Assembly (NCBI RefSeq): GCF_009935905.1
Contig: NZ_PREX01000022.1
Coordinates: forward strand, 1-47,153
DNA from: Alkalibacterium sp. MB6
GTDB lineage: Bacteria > Bacillota > Bacilli > Lactobacillales > Carnobacteriaceae_A
Direction of reading: 5' to 3'
Length of the DNA stretch: 47,153 nucleotides
Part shown: positions 42,696-47,153 of the stretch, in pieces
Layout: every line of letters begins with the position of its first letter
Position numbering within the stretch: position 1 is the first letter of the stretch
Notes under the pieces: model-generated
Seen by the model: only the letters and a program-made list of their open reading frames with translations
Told to the model about the DNA's origin: nothing
Databases searched by the model: none
Translations under genes and position numbers: made by a program

Positions 42696-43940
42696 ATGAA
42701 GACAGAAATCATATCAATAGGAACAGAATTGTTGATGGGTTATGTAGTGGATACCAATTCGGCTGATATTGCCAAGGCACTTTTAGGGATGGGTATCGGT
42801 ACCTACTACAGGCAAATCGTTGGAGATAACCCGAAACGGCTGGAAGAAGCTATAGAGATTGCCGCTAATCGATCAGACTTGATTATCATGTCTGGTGGAT
42901 TGGGACCTACAAAAGATGATATTACAAAAGAAGTCGTGGCTACATTCGTTGGTGATGAGGTCATTGAAGATGAGAAACAGCTGGAAAAAATTCTAGGCTA
43001 CTCAAGCTACAAAGGTGAAGACATGCCCGCTAATATGCACCGACAAGCGTATACCTTAAAAAACGGGACAACCTTTTTTAACGAAGTAGGTCTCGCTTGT
43101 GGAACAGCCTACAAACGTCAACGTGAAGATGGCAGTATGCAATTTTTCCTTATGCTTCCTGGGCCTCCTTTTGAGATGAAACACATGTTGGCTAATAGTA
43201 CCGTCCCTTATATACAAGAACATATTCAAACGGATGGAGTGATTGAGTCTTTATACCTAAACTTTCAAGGGGTGGGGGAGTCGAGGGTTGCGGATGTATT
43301 GGATGACTATATCGAAAACCAGACTAACCCAACTGTTGCCGTTTATGCGAAACCAAGACACGTCATTGTTCGGTTGACTGCCAATGCTAGTGATGTTGAT
43401 TTGGCTAGAAAGTTGAATCAAGAATTGGCTGATAAAATGACTGCTGTATTGAAACCTTATTTCATCGGCTACGGGGAAGACCAGACGATGGAAGGGCTAC
43501 TCGTTGATACTTTGAAAGAAAAAGGCTTGTCCATTAGTGTCGTTGAGGACTTTACGGGTGGGCACATTATGGATGCCTTGACGAGTATTCCAGGCGTTTC
43601 ATCCATTTTTCCCGGTGGCCTTATATGTAAAACTGATACCAGTAAGCAGCGCTTACTAGGTGTCGCTCCTCAAACTACCGGTACCGATTTAGTTAAAGAA
43701 TTAGCTGAGCGTAGTAGGGAAAGCTTTGAAACGGATGTAGCTTTAAGCGTAATAGGGAATATCAAATGGGATGAGTCCGGCCATAAAGGAACAGGTTTAA
43801 TTTATATAGGTTTTGCCATACACGCTAAAGAACCGATTGTGAAAAAGTACCGTTTGGAAGACCGACCGGCTAGTATCATGCGAACCCTTGTCAAAAATGA
43901 AGCGTTAGCTTTTGCGAAAGACTGTATTGATAATAGATAA
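42696..43940 (+). CDS. cinA: CinA-like competence/damage-inducible protein with altered PncC domain
   Basis: A 414-residue protein. The N-terminal MoaB/MogA-like domain has IGTELLMGYVVDTN and IIMSGGLGPTKDD with ADP-ribose pyrophosphatase-type residues, and the middle LPGPPFEMKHML is typical. The C-terminal PncC (NMN deamidase) domain normally contains AESCTGG with the catalytic Ser; here it reads VVEDFTGGHIMD, so the Ser is missing. It starts 23 bases after flp and may be co-transcribed. recA, its frequent neighbour, is absent here. Confidence 0.9.
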   Translation: MKTEIISIGTELLMGYVVDTNSADIAKALLGMGIGTYYRQIVGDNPKRLEEAIEIAANRSDLIIMSGGLGPTKDDITKEVVATFVGDEVIEDEKQLEKILGYSSYKGEDMPANMHRQAYTLKNGTTFFNEVGLACGTAYKRQREDGSMQFFLMLPGPPFEMKHMLANSTVPYIQEHIQTDGVIESLYLNFQGVGESRVADVLDDYIENQTNPTVAVYAKPRHVIVRLTANASDVDLARKLNQELADKMTAVLKPYFIGYGEDQTMEGLLVDTLKEKGLSISVVEDFTGGHIMDALTSIPGVSSIFPGGLICKTDTSKQRLLGVAPQTTGTDLVKELAERSRESFETDVALSVIGNIKWDESGHKGTGLIYIGFAIHAKEPIVKKYRLEDRPASIMRTLVKNEALAFAKDCIDNR

Positions 43941-43945
43941 CATAC

Positions 43946-43974
43946 AGACCCCATCAATTGGTGCGGGTCTTTTT
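43946..43974 (+). terminator. Terminator after cinA
   Basis: AGACCC with GGGTCT, inner CATC/GGTG, then TTTTT. Confidence 0.8.
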
Positions 43975-44087
43975 GCTTGGAAATATGTAAAATAATGCAC
44001 AATTAATGAAAAAGGGTTCTCACACTCTTTCAAAAAAAGACAAGATAGATTAAACTAAGTCGGAAGACGTCTTAGGAGGAAAAATAC

Positions 44088-44471
44088 ATGAGACAACTAA
44101 AACAATTATTTTGGATCTTTTTATTTTCATTTTTAGGGGACTATTTATCTTTGATTAGTCCAGTTGCCGTTCCAGGCAGTGTAATCGGTATGGTTTTGAT
44201 GTTTGCTGCCTTACGTTTTAAATGGTTAAAACTTAATCAAGTGGATGAAGTGGGCAATTGGCTGACAGATAATATGGCTATTTTCTTTGTACCAGCAGGA
44301 GTTGGTTTGATGACTAACTTTTCCATATTGGGTGACATTTGGTGGCAGCTATTAGTGACTATTGCAGTAACGACCATCTTGATGATTGCTTTTGTCGCTG
44401 TCATTGTGCAATATTTGAAAAGAAAGTCCGATAAGAAAAACAATCAGGCGTCTGTAAAGGAGTCTGTTTAA
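44088..44471 (+). CDS. lrgA: LrgA/CidA family holin-like protein
   Basis: A 127-residue membrane protein with four hydrophobic segments; the family motif SPVAVPGSVIGMVLMFAALRF is at about residues 22-42 and NMAIFFVPAGVGLM at 64-77. LrgA/CidA proteins influence murein hydrolase activity and, in some species, pyruvate uptake. TTAGGAGG precedes the ATG. Its stop is one base before lrgB. No lytSR two-component genes adjoin it in this window. Confidence 0.9.
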   Translation: MRQLKQLFWIFLFSFLGDYLSLISPVAVPGSVIGMVLMFAALRFKWLKLNQVDEVGNWLTDNMAIFFVPAGVGLMTNFSILGDIWWQLLVTIAVTTILMIAFVAVIVQYLKRKSDKKNNQASVKESV

Positions 44472-44472
44472 T

Positions 44473-45177
44473 ATGGTAGATATCCTAAGTACCAACCCAT
44501 TTTTCGGTTTATTTTTAATCTTTTTCTTTTATTTATTAGGGACAATGCTTCATAAACGGTGGCCTAACCCTTTGTTTACGCCATTAGTTTTTTCAATTAT
44601 ATGTATTATTTTGCTTTTGCTACTACTTAACATTCCGTACGAGAACTTCAATGAAGGCGGACGATTCGTCAACATGTGGATCACGCCCGCTACTGTTGCT
44701 CTGGCTATCAAGTTGGAAAAGAACTTTGACTACTTGAAAAAATATTATGGAGCGATTTTGTCAGGTATTGCTTTAGGAGTCGTTTTCCATACCATTATAT
44801 TGGTTATCATGAGTATCCTTTTCCGTTTCGATTCAGAATTAGTCGCAACCTTGTTTCCAAAATCTGTAACGACCGCCATTGCTTTAGGCGTGTCAGAATC
44901 ATTGGGAGGCATTGTCTCTTTAACAGTCGCCATCGTTGTCTTTACCGGAGTCTTGGGTACGATTGTCGGACCACCGATTTTTGCCCTCTTTAACATTACC
45001 GACCCAGTCGCTCAAGGTGTGGCATTAGGTTCGGGTTCCCACGCTATGGGAACGGCTAAAGCGATTGAACTGGGAGATGTTCAAGCTGCCATGTCGGGCC
45101 TATCCATTATCATCACAGGTATCATCATCGTTATCTTAGCACCATTTTTGATGGGCTTCTTGTCGACCTTCTTTTAA
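44473..45177 (+). CDS. lrgB: LrgB/CidB family membrane protein
   Basis: A 234-residue protein with about six to eight hydrophobic segments. Conserved elements are NMWITPATVALAIKLEKN, FPKSVTTAIALGVSESLGG and GSGSHAMGTAKAIELGDVQAAMSGLS, characteristic of LrgB. It works with LrgA, encoded immediately upstream. The transcript ends in the terminator just after the stop. Confidence 0.93.
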   Translation: MVDILSTNPFFGLFLIFFFYLLGTMLHKRWPNPLFTPLVFSIICIILLLLLLNIPYENFNEGGRFVNMWITPATVALAIKLEKNFDYLKKYYGAILSGIALGVVFHTIILVIMSILFRFDSELVATLFPKSVTTAIALGVSESLGGIVSLTVAIVVFTGVLGTIVGPPIFALFNITDPVAQGVALGSGSHAMGTAKAIELGDVQAAMSGLSIIITGIIIVILAPFLMGFLSTFF

Positions 45178-45189
45178 ATAGAAATAAGG

Positions 45190-45219
45190 AAAAGACCGCT
45201 AGAGAGTTAGTGGTCTTTT
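45190..45219 (+). terminator. Terminator after lrgAB
   Basis: AAAAGACCGCTA with TAGTGGTCTTTT (one mismatch pair), then TTT. Confidence 0.85.
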
Positions 45220-45282
45220 TTGTGAGCTCGAAATAATAAAGTCGCTGTAATTAAACTCAGACTGAGAAGCTCTTATTAGAAT

Positions 45283-45328
45283 TTGATTTTCATACTACAA
45301 ATAGTTATAATTGCAGTATAAAAATCAA
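45283..45328 (+). promoter_or_regulatory. abiE promoter with flanking inverted repeat operator
   Basis: TTGATT (45283-45288), 17-base spacer, TATAAT (45306-45311). TTGATTTTCATACT (45283-45296) and AGTATAAAAATCAA (45315-45328) are inverted repeats matching at 13 of 14 positions; one covers the -35 and the other the start site. AbiEi antitoxins are known to repress their own promoter through inverted repeats, so this is the expected operator. Confidence 0.75.
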
Positions 45329-45345
45329 GTTTAGGAGAGACGGTT

Positions 45346-45930
45346 ATGACTACCTCAGATATACAAGACTACTTGGAAAAAAACAAGTACTTTGAAGCTA
45401 AAGAGGCCAACAAATATGGAATATCAAATGAGAGACTTCACTTACTTGAGGAGCAAGGGAAAATTGAACGGGTCGATCATGGAATATACGTAGGAAGCCA
45501 TCAGGAAATAGATATGCTTTATGTTTATCAGCGACGACGTAATATTATTTACTCTCACGAGACAGCTTTGTACTTGCACGACTTGACAGACAGAGATCCT
45601 CTTAACTATAGTGTCTCCGTTTCTAGAGGCTATAATTCCCGAAAGTTGAAAGAGCTTGGATTTGATGTGTACTATGTAAAAAAAGAGTTGTATCAGCTGG
45701 GTGAAATAGAAATAGAAACAATATTCGGCAACAAAGTAAAAGTATATTCCATGGAACGCACATTATGTGACATCGTGAGAAGTCAAAGTCGAATGGATAA
45801 AAGTGTAATTATTGATGCATTTAAAACCTACAGTCATAGAAAAAATAAAGATCTTCACACACTAATGGACTTGGCAAAAAGGTTCAAAGTAACAAATCAA
45901 ATTAAACAATACCTGGAGGTCTTATTATGA
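45346..45930 (+). CDS. abiEi: AbiEi-family type IV antitoxin
   Basis: A 194-residue protein: N-terminal winged helix (about 1-50; YFEAKEANKYGISNERLHLLEEQGKIERVDHGIYVG) and the C-terminal antitoxin domain with YSHETALYLHDLTDRDP, VKVYSMERTLCDIVRSQSRMD. In AbiE systems this domain counteracts the nucleotidyltransferase toxin without direct binding, and the N-terminus represses the operon. It overlaps the toxin start (ATGA). The antitoxin gene is intact, whereas its toxin partner is truncated. Confidence 0.88.
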   Translation: MTTSDIQDYLEKNKYFEAKEANKYGISNERLHLLEEQGKIERVDHGIYVGSHQEIDMLYVYQRRRNIIYSHETALYLHDLTDRDPLNYSVSVSRGYNSRKLKELGFDVYYVKKELYQLGEIEIETIFGNKVKVYSMERTLCDIVRSQSRMDKSVIIDAFKTYSHRKNKDLHTLMDLAKRFKVTNQIKQYLEVLL

Positions 45931-46190
45931 GAAATGCCGTTCAGCTTAATGCTAAAGTTAAGCATTTGGCAACAGAGAAGGGGTTAACCCATGAGGTGGT
46001 CCTAAGAAATTATATGCTTGAACGTTTCTTGGAGCGAATTTCTCAATCAAAGTATCGGTCACATGTCATTCTAAAAGGAGGAATGCTCATTTCCTCAATG
46101 GTAGGTATTGAAACACGAACTACAATGGATTTGGATGCAAGTTTAAAAGGCCTGACGTTAAGCGAATCAGAAATTATTCCGATTCACTAG
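45927..46190 (+). pseudogene. abiEii: AbiEii-family nucleotidyltransferase toxin, 3' end lost to an IS element
   Basis: Only 87 codons remain: the N-terminal helices (EVVLRNYMLERFLERISQ) and the start of the nucleotidyltransferase core, HVILKGGMLISSMVGIETRTTMDLDASLKG. The KGG and Asp-x-Asp (DLDA) residues that form the NTP/metal site are present, but intact AbiEii proteins are about 250-300 residues. The frame runs into IS-flanking sequence and stops at CACTAG. The fragment is very probably inactive. Confidence 0.85.
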
Positions 46191-46203
46191 TGTTGCATAA
46201 AAC
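46186..46203 (+). repeat. Left copy of an 18-21 bp direct repeat flanking the IS
   Basis: TTCACTAGTGTTGCATAAAAC ends here directly against the IS left end. The same bases recur at 46995-47012 on the right of the IS, in the same orientation. This is longer than the 8-bp target duplication of IS6-family elements. Confidence 0.8.
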
Positions 46204-46994
46204 GGTTCTGTTGCAAAGTTTTAAATCTACTATCAGATAAGGTAGAATAATAGAAAAAGATAGCAGGAGGAATGACGATGAGTCATTTTAAAGGAAAGCA
46301 ATTTCAGCAGGATGTGATTATTGTAGCCGTGGGCTACTATCTTCGTTATAACCTTAGCTATCGTGAAGTTCAAGAAATCTTATATGATCGTGGCATTAAC
46401 GTTTCTCATACGACGATTTATCGTTGGGTGCAAGAATATGGCAAACTACTCTATCAAATTTGGAAAAAGAAAAATAAAAAATCCTTTTATTCATGGAAAA
46501 TGGATGAAACGTACATCAAAATTAAAGGAAAATGGCATTATTTGTATCGAGCCATCGATGCAGATGGTTTAACCTTGGATATTTGGTTACGTAAAAAACG
46601 GGACACACAAGCAGCCTATGCTTTTCTTAAGCGGTTAGTGAAGCAGTTTGATGAACCGAAGGTTGTAGTCACAGATAAAGCCCCCTCTATTACAAGTGCC
46701 TTTAAGAAACTAAAAGAATACGGCTTTTATCAAGGGACAGAACATCGTACCATTAAATACCTGAATAATTTGATTGAACAAGACCATCGTCCAGTAAAGA
46801 GACGCAATAAATTCTATCGAAGTTTACGCACTGCCTCTACCACGATTAAAGGCATGGAAACCATTCGAGGATTATATAAGAAAACCCGAAAAGAAGGCAC
46901 TCTCTTCGGGTTTTCGGTCTGTACTGAAATCAAGGTATTATTGGGAATCCCAGCTTAAATCATAGATACCGTAAGGGATTTTATTCTTTATTTC
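46204..46994 (+). mobile_element. IS1216-like IS6-family insertion sequence, right terminal repeat missing
   Basis: The left terminal repeat GGTTCTGTTGCAAAGTTT is at 46204-46221, followed by the usual leader and one transposase gene. The matching right repeat (reading AAACTTTGCAACAGAACC) is not found anywhere from 46958 to the window end. The IS-like sequence seems to stop near 46994, where the flanking direct repeat begins. It has cut the AbiEii toxin gene. Confidence 0.85.
46278..46958 (+). CDS. IS6-family (IS1216-type) DDE transposase
   Basis: A 226-residue transposase starting MSHFKGKQFQQDVIIVAVGYY. It has an N-terminal HTH (REVQEILYDRGINVSHTTIYRWV) and a DDE catalytic core with Asp in WKMDETYIKIKG, Asp in VVVTDKAPS and Glu in NLIEQDHRPVKRR. 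The ATG at 46278 has GCAGGAGG at 7 bases; the ATG at 46272 is too close. Gene looks intact, although the element's right end is not. Such elements are widespread on lactic acid bacterial plasmids and chromosomes. Confidence 0.93.
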   Translation: MSHFKGKQFQQDVIIVAVGYYLRYNLSYREVQEILYDRGINVSHTTIYRWVQEYGKLLYQIWKKKNKKSFYSWKMDETYIKIKGKWHYLYRAIDADGLTLDIWLRKKRDTQAAYAFLKRLVKQFDEPKVVVTDKAPSITSAFKKLKEYGFYQGTEHRTIKYLNNLIEQDHRPVKRRNKFYRSLRTASTTIKGMETIRGLYKKTRKEGTLFGFSVCTEIKVLLGIPA

Positions 46995-47012
46995 ACTAGT
47001 GTTGCATAAAAC
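46995..47012 (+). repeat. Right copy of the direct repeat flanking the IS
   Basis: ACTAGTGTTGCATAAAAC preceded by TTC, identical to the left copy. TGTTGCA is also the core of the IS left terminal repeat, so the sequence may itself be the end of another IS6-type element beginning here. Confidence 0.75.
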
Positions 47013-47075
47013 TAGAAATCACTGTTGATTGCAGTTTGTTAATTAAATCACAATTAGTTTTCTTTAAAATTTTCA

Positions 47076-47110
47076 AAAAAGTCAAATGCTGGCGCAGCGG
47101 ATGACTTTTT
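47076..47110. terminator. Bidirectional terminator-like hairpin near the window end
   Basis: AAAAAGTCA with TGACTTTTT and an inner GCTG/CAGC stem. It could terminate transcription from either side. No gene is recognisable between the IS and the window end. Confidence 0.6.
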
Positions 47111-47153
47111 CCAGAATTTTTTTGACTTATTCAGTTGTGGATAAATCGATTTG

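Noticed and set aside
47136..47144. DnaA box (TGTGGATAA) suggesting a replication origin
   Set aside because: A single 9-bp match at the window edge is expected by chance in AT-rich DNA; no cluster of boxes or AT-rich unwinding repeat is visible.

Overview
The window reads as a low-GC Gram-positive chromosome segment of the Lactobacillales type, most like the Carnobacteriaceae group. This is inference from strong AGGAGG ribosome sites, rho-independent terminators after most genes, T-box and CTP-sensing leaders, LrgAB, an Flp-type Crp/Fnr regulator and an IS1216-like IS6-family element. The species cannot be named from the sequence. The block rsmG-parA-parB-DUF951-ychF matches the origin-proximal gene order of many Firmicutes, so the segment may lie near oriC.

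Layout. 0-5.5 kb: small stress and accessory genes (HTH regulator with a membrane protein, DUF898, CsbD, a RelB/RelE pair), then a metal-handling module made of a P1B-type ATPase broken by a one-base frameshift, a CopZ-like HMA protein and a small Ric/ScdA-like protein. 5.5-8.6 kb: an ABC uptake system for an aromatic-type substrate behind a leader that encodes a Phe/Tyr-rich peptide and an attenuator. 8.6-16.4 kb: PPK2, a FAD/Rieske oxidoreductase, an SRAP protein, PRPP synthetase, cysteine synthase, and PspA with a glycine-rich membrane partner. 16.5-25.7 kb: a YeeE/YedE transporter, a pseudouridine synthase, pyrG with a reiterative-transcription attenuator, an Mhq-like hydrolase/dioxygenase/lipocalin group, an ABC-F protein and an aquaglyceroporin. 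25.8-32.1 kb: a PII-like protein with a CPA2 antiporter, then rsmG-parA-parB-DUF951-ychF-DUF1129. 32.5-38.1 kb: glutamate dehydrogenase, an SDR, ogt, a deoxynucleoside kinase, and a beta-glucuronidase with one in-frame stop. 38.1-41 kb: a T-box-controlled amino-acid ABC operon. 41-45.2 kb: a TauE-type permease, Flp, CinA and LrgAB. 45.3-47.1 kb: an AbiE type IV toxin-antitoxin pair whose toxin gene is cut by an IS1216-like element.

Connections. (1) The Flp regulator at 42 kb retains the FNR-type recognition residues and the two spaced cysteines of a thiol switch. Three promoters of the metal module, 38-40 kb away, each carry a TTGA-N6-TCAA box centred exactly 41.5 bp upstream of the predicted start. 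(2) The aromatic ABC operon is preceded by a 23-codon reading frame ending in HFYFSYFRYSL, followed by mutually exclusive hairpins and a terminator. This looks like ribosome-mediated attenuation, which is uncommon in this group. (3) A family of 33-bp palindromes occurs as two three-unit arrays 18 kb apart with a 51-52 bp period. Two other intergenic regions carry different imperfect repeats with the same period.

Three genes are visibly disrupted (ATPase frameshift, glucuronidase stop, truncated AbiEii). The first two differ from intact genes by a single base, so assembly error must be excluded before calling them pseudogenes.
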